The notes beneath the pieces were generated by a model. That model had not been told where the DNA came from. It worked only from the letters and a program-made list of their open reading frames with translations, and searched no databases. Source: a virus. From it: a stretch of 64,000 bases of DNA. The translations under genes and the position numbers were made by a program. The stretch spans positions 1 through 64,000 of the IMG/VR virus record IMGVR_UViG_3300006077_000002; one strand, given 5' to 3'. Positions 24,085-32,797 of this stretch are shown here, one piece after another (position 1 is the stretch's first letter; each line of letters starts with the position of its first letter).

Positions 24085-24367
24085 TGTATTCTGTTACTTG
24101 TTCTCTATAGTAGTTGTCTGACTTACGCATCATCTTCATCCACTCAAATAATTTATGAGCGTCTTTACCACATATAGAACTATTGTTCTCAGAAGGTTCT
24201 AGGCGTATACACATCTCACTTCCACTCTCAGTAGGTGATAGATATGCTGTAATAGAAATAGGAGCCACCTTATTTATAGGCTTTATCTGAGGACATACAG
24301 TGGGCTCACGCTCACCACACCCACTTAGACTAAATAGTATAAGTGCCAACGCTAATATCTTTAACAT
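24056..24367 (-). CDS. Outer-membrane spanin lipoprotein (o-spanin)
   Basis: 103 residues with a lipoprotein signal peptide, MLKILALALILFSLSGC, and a lipobox ending in Cys17. The mature part is short, Pro/Ser-containing, with a C-terminal helix. The gene overlaps the inner-membrane spanin gene by 38 bases in another frame, the classical overlapping spanin arrangement, and overlaps the PLA2-like gene by 29 bases. It should sit in the outer membrane and join the i-spanin across the periplasm. Confidence 0.8.
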   Translation of the reverse strand: MLKILALALILFSLSGCGEREPTVCPQIKPINKVAPISITAYLSPTESGSEMCIRLEPSENNSSICGKDAHKLFEWMKMMRKSDNYYREQVTEYNAEFTNVLP

Positions 24368-24560
24368 CTTGTGCCTCCGCTTTAGCTGCAGCTTCTACGT
24401 TCTGCTTTTCAAAGTCTTGTGCTTTGTCTTTTGCTTCATGGTACTCAACGTCACTCTCTAGTTTATCTATCTTCATACCACGATACTTAAATACTGCGGC
24501 AAATCCTGCCACAACTATAGCTACAAACGCATAGAAGTAAACTTTAAATTGGTCAAACAT
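24330..24560 (-). CDS. Inner-membrane spanin (i-spanin, Rz-like)
   Basis: 76 residues: an N-terminal membrane anchor (YFYAFVAIVVAGFAAVF), a basic turn, then a coiled-coil periplasmic domain rich in Lys, Glu and Ala (KLESDVEYHEAKDKAQDFEK). With the overlapping o-spanin it should fuse inner and outer membranes as the last lysis step. It is shorter than lambda Rz. Its position directly after the holin-like gene supports the call. Confidence 0.75.
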   Translation of the reverse strand: MFDQFKVYFYAFVAIVVAGFAAVFKYRGMKIDKLESDVEYHEAKDKAQDFEKQNVEAAAKAEAQDVKDISVGTYTI

Positions 24561-24766
24561 TATGTACCCTTTGGGGTTGTTGCAAAGTTACCAATGATTA
24601 ACGCCGAGAATGTAGCAGCACTGGTTGCAAATATTCCAGCAGCAGGACTTGGGTCAACACCATATAGTAGAAGCCCAAGGGATGCTGCTGGTATAATACA
24701 CATCATCGCAAATGCTGCGGCAACGTACCTACGTCGTGCCTGTATCTTATCATTTAGAGTTGTCAT
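24560..24766 (-). CDS. Holin-like protein, 68 aa
   Basis: 68 residues with a charged N-terminus (MTTLNDKIQARRRY) and two hydrophobic segments, AAAFAMMCIIPAASLGLLLYG and AAGIFATSAATFSALIIGNF, joined by a short Pro-Ser turn: the layout of class II holins. It sits one base from the i-spanin gene and beside the endolysin. Another candidate is the adjacent 182-aa membrane protein, so holin and antiholin roles cannot be distinguished from sequence. Confidence 0.65.
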   Translation of the reverse strand: MTTLNDKIQARRRYVAAAFAMMCIIPAASLGLLLYGVDPSPAAGIFATSAATFSALIIGNFATTPKGT

Positions 24767-25298
24767 AATTTTCCTTTATTGAGATTTTCATCTCTTGTAG
24801 AGATTGTTCAGCATGGCTGATATTCTGCTTATTAGCAATAACAATTTCCTTAATCTCAGTAACATCGTCATGAATACTTGAGGCGTCCTCTTGAGTGGAG
24901 GTAAATAATGTCATAATTACTGTGGCTATAACACTTATGGAAGCAAAGTTAATTGTTATAGCAAGACCTAAGCCCCACTTTAATCTAGCATCTCCACGCT
25001 TATCAATCTTAGTATCTATCTCTTCCATTTCTTTCCTAAAACTATTCAAAGCATTTTCAGTCCTATCATAATTACGTGCATGATTAGCAACAGAAGCTGC
25101 TGACTCACGAGCCAACGCCTCTCTTACCTCAATGAGGCTTTCCGCATTTCTTAAGGTACGGTCAGCAATTACATTGTAATCACCCATAGTTTCTGTAAGA
25201 GTTTTAACTGAGTTAGCCAGAGACTCAACACTAACTTCCATTCTACCAAGATTATTTTCAATGTCTCTTAGCCTCATTTCGTCAGTTTCATTGGTCAT
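24750..25298 (-). CDS. Coiled-coil membrane protein of the lysis region, 182 aa
   Basis: A long N-terminal coiled coil (residues 1-105), a single membrane segment WGLGLAITINFASISVIATVIM (about 112-133), and a second coiled coil at the C-terminus. Overlaps the holin-like gene by 17 bases. It could be a tail-associated membrane protein, an antiholin or an exclusion factor; location suggests lysis timing. No family was recognised. Confidence 0.6.
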   Translation of the reverse strand: MTNETDEMRLRDIENNLGRMEVSVESLANSVKTLTETMGDYNVIADRTLRNAESLIEVREALARESAASVANHARNYDRTENALNSFRKEMEEIDTKIDKRGDARLKWGLGLAITINFASISVIATVIMTLFTSTQEDASSIHDDVTEIKEIVIANKQNISHAEQSLQEMKISIKENYDNSK

Positions 25299-25837
25299 TA
25301 CATTACTCCCATCTGGAGAATTATACCAGCAAAATCTGGTCTAGTATAGTACACTGTCATAGTTACTACATCCACATGAATCTGTCTTCTAGAAGTACCA
25401 CTATCATTTGAGTATTCCATATGTGCTCCAAAATTAGCATTGTTAATATCAGAGTATGTCCAAGAAGCTCCCCACAAGTCTGTAGGTCCTCCAAAAGTTT
25501 TCCATGTAGGACTTGTTGGAATACCAGAGCCAGTGGCATAGTTACTGCCTTTATGCCCACTTGCTGTATCAAGAAGATATACTTGAGAATCAGAAACATT
25601 TCCACTATTTTCAGAGTAGTGGTATACATCCATCTTGATACCTACTATGGTAGCATCAGACTCAATATTAAAACCATATTGCTGTGGTTGTAGCCATTGT
25701 GTTACATCATTTTTACCTATATCTGATGTTGCATAGTTACCATCTTGAATTCCAGCATAGCTTGGATTACTCCATGCAGTGCCGCCTCCACTACTTTGAA
25801 CTAAAGTAGGATTTCTTGTTGTATTAAAATCAGCCAT
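25298..25837 (-). CDS. Putative virion or tail-tip accessory protein, 179 aa
   Basis: Start taken at ATG 25837 (MADFNTTRNPTLVQS), which has GGGAG seven bases upstream, rather than the ATG 18 bases earlier. Ser/Gly/Thr/Tyr-rich with beta strands (VGIKMDVYHYSENSGNVSDS, QIHVDVVTMTVYYTRP), the composition of phage fibre-tip or lectin-like domains. It lies between the fibre genes and lysis cassette. A role in receptor binding is possible. Confidence 0.6.
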   Translation of the reverse strand: MADFNTTRNPTLVQSSGGGTAWSNPSYAGIQDGNYATSDIGKNDVTQWLQPQQYGFNIESDATIVGIKMDVYHYSENSGNVSDSQVYLLDTASGHKGSNYATGSGIPTSPTWKTFGGPTDLWGASWTYSDINNANFGAHMEYSNDSGTSRRQIHVDVVTMTVYYTRPDFAGIILQMGVM

Positions 25838-26231
25838 TAGAAAACTCCCATTCACCTTTGCGTTCTATTGTTGGTAAAGTACCTCTAATATTTTCAATGA
25901 TAAGGTATTTACTCTCAGTAGGAACTAATGGCGTATTTTTAAGTTTACGCCACAATAAGAGTATCTGCATATTTCCAACTTTATGCTTAAATAGTATTTC
26001 AATAACCCATGCGTTAATGTCAGGACTGTTATCTTTACCAAGAAGCACTGCGTTATTTAGCATCCAAGATACTGCATATTCATCAGTACTCTCAGCGTCA
26101 ATTTTAGCAATAGCCTCACCGTAAGTGAGGTGCATATAGTCTGAAAAGAAAGCCTCTACATCTGCACAGAAACCTTCTCTTGCGAGTAGAGCTTGCTTTA
26201 TGTAATATAATTCTGTATCTTTAGTAAACAT
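25830..26231 (-). CDS. Hypothetical protein downstream of the long fibre, 133 aa
   Basis: A helical protein (ELYYIKQALLAREGFCADVEAFF...) immediately downstream of the 2064-residue fibre gene, 11 bases away. This is the usual place of a fibre chaperone or assembly protein, but the sequence does not match a chaperone family I know. It overlaps the next gene slightly. Confidence 0.55.
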   Translation of the reverse strand: MFTKDTELYYIKQALLAREGFCADVEAFFSDYMHLTYGEAIAKIDAESTDEYAVSWMLNNAVLLGKDNSPDINAWVIEILFKHKVGNMQILLLWRKLKNTPLVPTESKYLIIENIRGTLPTIERKGEWEFSNG

Positions 26232-26242
26232 CTGCTACCTCC

Positions 26243-29200
26243 TTAAGATAGATTTTGCATTAACTCAAATACATAGTTACCAGAACCATAGTAGTGAATC
26301 ATTAGCATATCGTGTGCATTAGCTGTAGCTGTTACAGTCTTAGCAAGCCCATTCACCCACTTACCTGTAGGGAAAGTAAGCGTGCGTCCTCCTGTAGCAT
26401 CCTGATGGATGTGTAAGTAGAAGGTTGTAGGACTAGCTGGCTGAGTTACAGCCAACGTGCTATTAGCTGTAAGAGTTACACTTTGGTATTGGCCATCATC
26501 CAAGTTCACAAGGATACTTGTAGCAGATGGAACTGCGTGAAGTGCTTCAAAACGTACACTCTTAAATGTAGTCTGTCCTTCAAGCTTTAGTGTCTGGGCA
26601 GCAAAGTCACCAGTAATCAACTCAGCTACAGAGTTACTAATTACAAGCTGGTTAGATGCAGTTGTAAGAAGTCTTCCTGCATTGCCACCTAGTAGAACAT
26701 TATGCCCACCACTTGTAAGGTCAGCTCCTGCATTTTCACCTATGGCAACATTTGAGCTACCAGTAAGTGTGTTTGTAATGTCACTCTCTAATGCTTGAGT
26801 ACCGATACCGATATTGCCATGTCCTGAACTTAAATACATTCCTGTATTATTTCCAGACATAATGTTTCCAGTACCTGTAGTAATAGCTGCTCCACTTGTA
26901 CCAGTAGTATCATGGACAATGTTTGAACCTATGTACTTACCTACACCAAGAGGAGGAATAACCATAGAAGCTACAGCATCTCCAGCAGTATTAACAACTA
27001 GCATCTCATTAGCATTGTAAGAAGATGGAGTATCTCCAAGTTCTAGGAATGTAACATTATGAGGGTTGCTTGTAACATCAGAGATATGAGACTGAATGTT
27101 ACTATTAGCTGGTTCATATACTCCAGTATGTAAGTGGTTAGTATCAGACTTACCACTTAAGGCTGTTGCTGTTGCATTGCTTACAGGTTTGTTGAGGTCA
27201 GAAGTATTATCAACATTTCCTAATCCTACGTCTGCCTTTGCAATAGTAACTGCTCCAGTCTGCCCATTAACACTAGTCACAGGATATGTGATAGCACCTA
27301 TGCTACTACTTATCTCATTGTCAATCTTAGTGCTTGACCAAGTTTTACTTGTAACAGTAGTATTGTCATCAATTACTCCGCTAAGTCTTGCATCAACTCT
27401 TCCATCAGTATAGTAGAGGTTAGTTACACCTTCAGCAATATCATCAGAACCGAGTACTACTGTGCCTGTCTTACTATTAACAGAGTCAACAGGGTGAGTA
27501 ATACTTGCAAACCCATTACTAATCTTAGAAGCAGACCAAGTTTTACTAAGAGCAGTTGAGTTATCGTCAATTACTCCACTTAATCTTGCATCAACTCTAG
27601 CATTAGTGTAGTAAAGGTTTCCATTTTCAGTAATATCTCCTGAGTCCAGGACAACTGCACCTGTCTGAGTATTAACACTTGTTACATCTGATACAGAGCC
27701 AAAGTCCTCAAACACAGAACCATTGTGAATAACATCATCACCTACATTGAATGTAATGACTCCTGAACCTAAGTCTCTTGTTCCACCAGTACCTACTTTG
27801 TAGTAGTCTCCTTGAGCACCAGTAGCATCACTAATTGATGGACTATTGGTATCCGCATTCCAACTACCTTTGTAGTTAAGAGAACCTGAAATTAAGCTAT
27901 CTACTTTAGAAGAACTGTAGAGTGTTGTACTAGATGATACTGTATCAAGAATTGTACCTTGAATACGATTATCAGCTCTAGTATCTGTGTAGTACAAATG
28001 GCTACCTTCTGCGATATCACTAGTGGTTAGAACTACAACTCCAGTCTTAGAGTTAACACTATCAACTGGGTGGTTAATGCTAGCTATTGCATTTGATACC
28101 ACATTCTCAGTTTTAGTTGAACTGTATAGAGTGGTAGCACTTGCAGTAGTATCGTTTATAGCCGCCTGTACTCGTGAGTCAGCTCTAGCTATCGTGTAGT
28201 ACAGGTTACCATTCTCACTGATGTCACTTGTATCAAGAGTAACAACACCAGTAGCACCGTTAACACTTGTGACTCCAAGAGTACTCGCATCAAACCATGT
28301 GCGGTTACCAGCAGTATCACTTGCCAGCACATAGTTGTTACCCGCAGGTACTCCTAAGTTAGGCTCAAGAGTATCGCCATAATCGTCTACATACTTCTTG
28401 TTCACTAAGTGACTATCAAGTGTAGGAATAGGAGTAGTCTCAGTAGGTCCAGCAAGAAGCTTGACGTTACCAAGAGTATCAAGTCTAAGTGTACCTTCAA
28501 CTGTACCAGAAGAATCTATACGAGTAATTCCAGCATCTCCAGTAGTTGTATCAACTCCAAAGATTGCACGAGGAACAGAGTTAGAATCTGTAAGGTGTAG
28601 CTGAGGTTGTCCTCCACTAACTGTGGACTGGATGTTAAGCTTAGCTCCAGAACCACTTACTATGTCAATATCACCAGTAACAGTTCCACCAGTCTTATCC
28701 AGCTTACCATCAAGTGCAGTATTCAAGTCACTCTGATTACTAAGTGTACCAGAGATATTACCCCATACAGCACTAACATCAGTATTTTGAATTGTAGTCC
28801 AACTACGTATACCAGTGATAGTAGATACAAGCACATCGCCATCATTGCTAGGATTTCCTAGTCCATCCTCTTTGGCATCTAGGGCATTTTGTAGGTCAGT
28901 CTGATTACTGATTGAGCCAGTTAATGAGCCCCACGAAGCACTTCTCTGAGACCAACTACGTACACCAGCGGCAGTGGATACTAGTACTTCTCCATCTGTA
29001 GCTGGGTTACCTATACTGTCTTCCTTAGCTAGGTCAAGGATACGTCCTTGGTTAGCAGATAGAGCAGCAGTTGCATCTGTACTATTGAGGCTATCAATAA
29101 CATCAATTGTAGGAGTTGCAGCCCCTCCTCCTCCACTAGAAGAAAGAGATAGTAAATCCCAGTCAGCACTTACTACAGCTTCTTGGAATTCTATATCTAT

Positions 29201-32200
29201 ACCATAAGCATTAGTATTAGAGTTTGGTTGGTCAACTCCATCAAGCTGTAAAAATCCTACAACAGTGGCGAATGACGGTTGAGCACTCCAGTATCCTGAT
29301 TTTTCAACATACTTAGTTGCAGCAGCTACAGGAATTGCAAAGGCTCCTGAAGTATTCTCAGTCTCGTCAATCTCTCCACCAGACCCTACGTTAATACGTG
29401 AAACAGAATACTCATAGTAAGTACCCATATCAGTAGGTGCCGAGTCAACTCTATATCTCTCACTTTTAGTAGAGTCAGAGGCTTGTATAAAGTTTATAAC
29501 AGACTCAGGAATAATAGCTGCAAGGTCAGTACTTCTATCCACAGCAGCACCATCAGTTTTATTTATCCTAAGTATTGTACGGCCAAAGTTAGTACTCCAA
29601 TTTCCAGCAGCAGGAATCACACTATTGCCATTGTCGTCATACATCCAATCACCATTGAATGTAGTGTACGAGCTTGAGTTAGAAGCTTCTACTTCCAATT
29701 GAATTACTCGTCCTGCAGGAATTACAGCAAGTCCAGCTTTGATTGTATTCCATTGACCTGCAACTAATCCAGAAGTTTCTACAACCTCACTAATAGGGTT
29801 ATTAGGGTCAGTAATGTCAGATAAGACAAAACGATAAGAGATATTGGTACCAACTTCAGGTACCCATACTCTAACTTCTTTAATCCAACCATTCTTTGTC
29901 AACGTATATTGATGTCCTGAATATACAGAAGAGACATTGTCCAGTGTTGAAAACTGAGGGTCCTCTGTAGGTATAGCGAACTCTGGTGTTCCACTAGGTT
30001 GAGGAGCAGGTCTATCAGAGGTATCTTTGTTAGCTACCATAGACCATGCACCATCTAGCACAGTGTCATTCTTAAGGTATGAACCAGTTGTCCAGTAACC
30101 TTTCCATTGCATACGCTCTGCATCTCCTGCCGCCATAGCTGTTGCTGTGGCTGTACTTACAGGTTTGTCTAGGTCAGCTGTGTTATCAACATTACCAAGA
30201 CCAACTTGTGCTTGAGTTACAGCATGTGGGTTATTTGTTGCTCCATTATGACTTGTTACAACTACCCCAATATTCCCAATATCAGTAGTGTTAGTGCCAA
30301 TATTAGTTGTATTAGTTGCAATATTGGTTGCATTAGTTCCTATGTTAGTTGCATTAGTTCCTATGTCTGTGGTATTAGTTGCAATATTAGTTGCATTAGT
30401 TCCTATGGCTGTGGTGTTGTTACCTATGGCAGTTGTATTAGTATTAACATCTGCCTGTACATTGCCAATAGCTGTTGCTGTGGCAGTACTAACTGGCTTG
30501 TCTAGGTCAGCTGTGTTATCAACACTACTAAGACCAACATCTCCTTTGGCAAGTACTACATCTCCTGTACGTCCAGCAACGCTAGTTACAGGGTGAACAA
30601 TGGCACCAACTGCAGCGGCAATAGACGTATTAATTTTTGTAGAACTCCAAGTCTTATCAGAGACAGTAGAATTATCTGCGATAATACCAGTAAGTCTTGC
30701 ATCAACTCTTGCATCTGTATAGTATAGATTAAGAGCACCTTCATTGATATCATCAGAACCAAGGACTACTGCACCAACCTTACCATTAACTGAGTCTACA
30801 GCATTAGTAGAACCAAAGCGTTCAAATTGTGTTCCATTATGGATAACATCATCACCCTCTGAAAATACAATTGAGCCTGAGCCTAAATCTTGAGTACCTG
30901 CAGTAGTGACTTTATAGAAGTCACCATTTGACCCAGTATTGTCAGCGATTGCTGGTGTATTAGTATTAGCATCCCATCCACCTTTATAGGTCAATGAACC
31001 TGAAACAATAGCATCAATCTTAGCTGAACTATACAGTGTAGTTGTGCTTGATACAGTATCTTTAATAGCTGCTTGTATTCGTGCATCTGCTCTAGCATCT
31101 GTAAAGTACAAGTTAACACTCTCAGCAATATCAGATGAGTCAAGAGTTACAACACCAGTCTCACCATTAACTGAAGTAACACCTAGTTGGTCAGGTGCAA
31201 GCCAAGTACGAGTCCCTAAGTTATCTGAGATAAGTACATAGTTAGCACCTGCAGGGTTACCAAGTGAGTTCTCTTTACCAGCCAATGCCGTAACAGTAGC
31301 AGTACTAATTGGCTTATCCAAGTCAGCTGTGTTGTCTACGTTCTCAAGACCTAGCTGAGTCTTAGTAACACCATGAGGATTACTTACATCAGCTACATGA
31401 TTTGAGATAGCTGTAGTGTTATTCTGAACAGGAGTGTCATTATACACAGTATCTGTAAATAATGCACCTGTAGGAACAGATGTTTCCACAGTAAGTCCAT
31501 TAACTTTTTCTGCGTCATCCACGACACCACTATCATTAGTATCATAAGCAGCCTTAGACATATCTCCAAAACCACTTGTAGCTAGTTCATTTTCAGTAAC
31601 AAGTTTATTCGTAAGGGTTACTGCACTGGCAGTATCAGCATCTTTCAATACATCACTATCATCATATACAGTATCAGTGAATAATGCACCTGCAGGTACA
31701 GCAGTTTCTACTGTTAAGTTATTTACTTTCTCTGCGTTGTCAACAATACCACTTAGGTTAGTATCATATACAGACTTCTGCATAGCATCAGCAGCATTAG
31801 CCTGAGTAAGAATTTTATTAGTTGGAGTTACTGGGCTTACGGTATCCGAATCTTTCAGCACAGCTGAATCATCATAAATAGTATCAGTAAATACTGCACC
31901 AGAAGGGACAGCAGTTTGAACTGTCAAACCATTAACTTTCTCTGAGTCATCAACAGTACCACTATTGTTCTGGTCGTAAACAGCCTTAGTCATATCTCCA
32001 GTTCCTGCAGTGGTAATCTCAGCCATTGTAGCAACTTTATTAGAAGATGTAACAGGACTTTGAGTATCTGCATCTTTCAATACATCAGAGTCATCATAGA
32101 CAGTATCAGTAAATACTGCACCCGCAGGGACATTGGTAAGTACCTGACTATCATCCACCTTACCATCAAAAGAATTCTGAAGGTCAACCTGTGTTGTGAT

Positions 32201-32437
32201 ATCACCTAGGATTGCTCCCCAATAAGTACCACCAATATTAGAGTCTACGAACTCCATACCTTGACCATCAATAGTTACTACAGGAACTTGTCCTGGAGTA
32301 CCAAGAGTAAGCGGAGTGTCTGTAAGGTCTACAAAAGCACCAGCTTTAAGTATAGGCCCAGCTACAACTGTAGTTGCTACTGTAAGGTCTTCAACTGTTA
32401 CTTTTCCATTTTGCTCTTCTATTACTATAGTGCTCAT
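26243..32437 (-). CDS. Very long tail fibre protein, 2064 aa
   Basis: Built of repeats. The N-terminal 350 residues contain five rounds of a module of about 50 residues with GALFTDTVYDDSDVLKDADT and EKVNGLTVET. Then come repeated DVDNTADLDKPVSTATATA and VTSVNGxTGVVxLxxxDI modules, a low-complexity NTTxIGTNATNI stretch (about residues 655-735) and a putative carbohydrate-binding middle. The C-terminus has SGGHNVLLGGNAG-type YadA-head-like strands and a Gly/Thr-rich end. Such trimeric fibres bind the host receptor. It overlaps the next upstream gene by 4 bases. Confidence 0.88.
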   Translation of the reverse strand: MSTIVIEEQNGKVTVEDLTVATTVVAGPILKAGAFVDLTDTPLTLGTPGQVPVVTIDGQGMEFVDSNIGGTYWGAILGDITTQVDLQNSFDGKVDDSQVLTNVPAGAVFTDTVYDDSDVLKDADTQSPVTSSNKVATMAEITTAGTGDMTKAVYDQNNSGTVDDSEKVNGLTVQTAVPSGAVFTDTIYDDSAVLKDSDTVSPVTPTNKILTQANAADAMQKSVYDTNLSGIVDNAEKVNNLTVETAVPAGALFTDTVYDDSDVLKDADTASAVTLTNKLVTENELATSGFGDMSKAAYDTNDSGVVDDAEKVNGLTVETSVPTGALFTDTVYNDTPVQNNTTAISNHVADVSNPHGVTKTQLGLENVDNTADLDKPISTATVTALAGKENSLGNPAGANYVLISDNLGTRTWLAPDQLGVTSVNGETGVVTLDSSDIAESVNLYFTDARADARIQAAIKDTVSSTTTLYSSAKIDAIVSGSLTYKGGWDANTNTPAIADNTGSNGDFYKVTTAGTQDLGSGSIVFSEGDDVIHNGTQFERFGSTNAVDSVNGKVGAVVLGSDDINEGALNLYYTDARVDARLTGIIADNSTVSDKTWSSTKINTSIAAAVGAIVHPVTSVAGRTGDVVLAKGDVGLSSVDNTADLDKPVSTATATAIGNVQADVNTNTTAIGNNTTAIGTNATNIATNTTDIGTNATNIGTNATNIATNTTNIGTNTTDIGNIGVVVTSHNGATNNPHAVTQAQVGLGNVDNTADLDKPVSTATATAMAAGDAERMQWKGYWTTGSYLKNDTVLDGAWSMVANKDTSDRPAPQPSGTPEFAIPTEDPQFSTLDNVSSVYSGHQYTLTKNGWIKEVRVWVPEVGTNISYRFVLSDITDPNNPISEVVETSGLVAGQWNTIKAGLAVIPAGRVIQLEVEASNSSSYTTFNGDWMYDDNGNSVIPAAGNWSTNFGRTILRINKTDGAAVDRSTDLAAIIPESVINFIQASDSTKSERYRVDSAPTDMGTYYEYSVSRINVGSGGEIDETENTSGAFAIPVAAATKYVEKSGYWSAQPSFATVVGFLQLDGVDQPNSNTNAYGIDIEFQEAVVSADWDLLSLSSSGGGGAATPTIDVIDSLNSTDATAALSANQGRILDLAKEDSIGNPATDGEVLVSTAAGVRSWSQRSASWGSLTGSISNQTDLQNALDAKEDGLGNPSNDGDVLVSTITGIRSWTTIQNTDVSAVWGNISGTLSNQSDLNTALDGKLDKTGGTVTGDIDIVSGSGAKLNIQSTVSGGQPQLHLTDSNSVPRAIFGVDTTTGDAGITRIDSSGTVEGTLRLDTLGNVKLLAGPTETTPIPTLDSHLVNKKYVDDYGDTLEPNLGVPAGNNYVLASDTAGNRTWFDASTLGVTSVNGATGVVTLDTSDISENGNLYYTIARADSRVQAAINDTTASATTLYSSTKTENVVSNAIASINHPVDSVNSKTGVVVLTTSDIAEGSHLYYTDTRADNRIQGTILDTVSSSTTLYSSSKVDSLISGSLNYKGSWNADTNSPSISDATGAQGDYYKVGTGGTRDLGSGVITFNVGDDVIHNGSVFEDFGSVSDVTSVNTQTGAVVLDSGDITENGNLYYTNARVDARLSGVIDDNSTALSKTWSASKISNGFASITHPVDSVNSKTGTVVLGSDDIAEGVTNLYYTDGRVDARLSGVIDDNTTVTSKTWSSTKIDNEISSSIGAITYPVTSVNGQTGAVTIAKADVGLGNVDNTSDLNKPVSNATATALSGKSDTNHLHTGVYEPANSNIQSHISDVTSNPHNVTFLELGDTPSSYNANEMLVVNTAGDAVASMVIPPLGVGKYIGSNIVHDTTGTSGAAITTGTGNIMSGNNTGMYLSSGHGNIGIGTQALESDITNTLTGSSNVAIGENAGADLTSGGHNVLLGGNAGRLLTTASNQLVISNSVAELITGDFAAQTLKLEGQTTFKSVRFEALHAVPSATSILVNLDDGQYQSVTLTANSTLAVTQPASPTTFYLHIHQDATGGRTLTFPTGKWVNGLAKTVTATANAHDMLMIHYYGSGNYVFELMQNLS

Positions 32438-32748
32438 ACTTTTCTCTCCACATCCACGTCACCTCTAAGGATACGTGTAGTTGTAGCTCCAAGTGTATAG
32501 TCTGCTTGGTAAGTACCACACAGTCCATCATACACCTGAGTCTCATCAATATTAAACGTAATTGAGTTTCCATTTACAGAACCAACTACGTTAAGAATAG
32601 AGGTAAGAAACTTAATTCTTAACTCTGCGGTAGCTCCAGTAAGGTCTACTGGTAATCCATCATCATCCAATATACTAAAGACGATACGATAATCCGTTCC
32701 CTCTTGAATACATAAGTTGTATGTTGGTAAATCACATGTTGTTGCCAT
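32434..32748 (-). CDS. Small beta-sandwich baseplate/fibre-adaptor protein, 104 aa
   Basis: The sequence TDYRIVFSILDDDGLPVDLTG followed by AELRIKF and TVYDGLCGTYQADY is typical of small BppU-N-like or Ig-like domains that attach fibres to the baseplate. It is coupled to the long fibre by a 4-base overlap and has AGGAGG upstream of its ATG. A joint between baseplate and fibre is a reasonable inference. Confidence 0.6.
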   Translation of the reverse strand: MATTCDLPTYNLCIQEGTDYRIVFSILDDDGLPVDLTGATAELRIKFLTSILNVVGSVNGNSITFNIDETQVYDGLCGTYQADYTLGATTTRILRGDVDVERKV

Positions 32749-32768
32749 TTTATCCTCCTAAGGATGTG

Positions 32769-32786
32769 CTAGGGTTGCAGCCCTAG
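32769..32786 (-). terminator. Hairpin between fibre genes
   Basis: CTAGGG (32769-32774) pairs with CCCTAG (32781-32786) around six bases, in the 49-base gap between two fibre genes on the leftward strand. It sits just in front of the AGGAGG ribosome-binding site of the downstream adaptor gene. No T tract, so attenuation or mRNA processing is as likely as termination. Confidence 0.4.
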
Positions 32787-32797
32787 TTAATTGTTTG

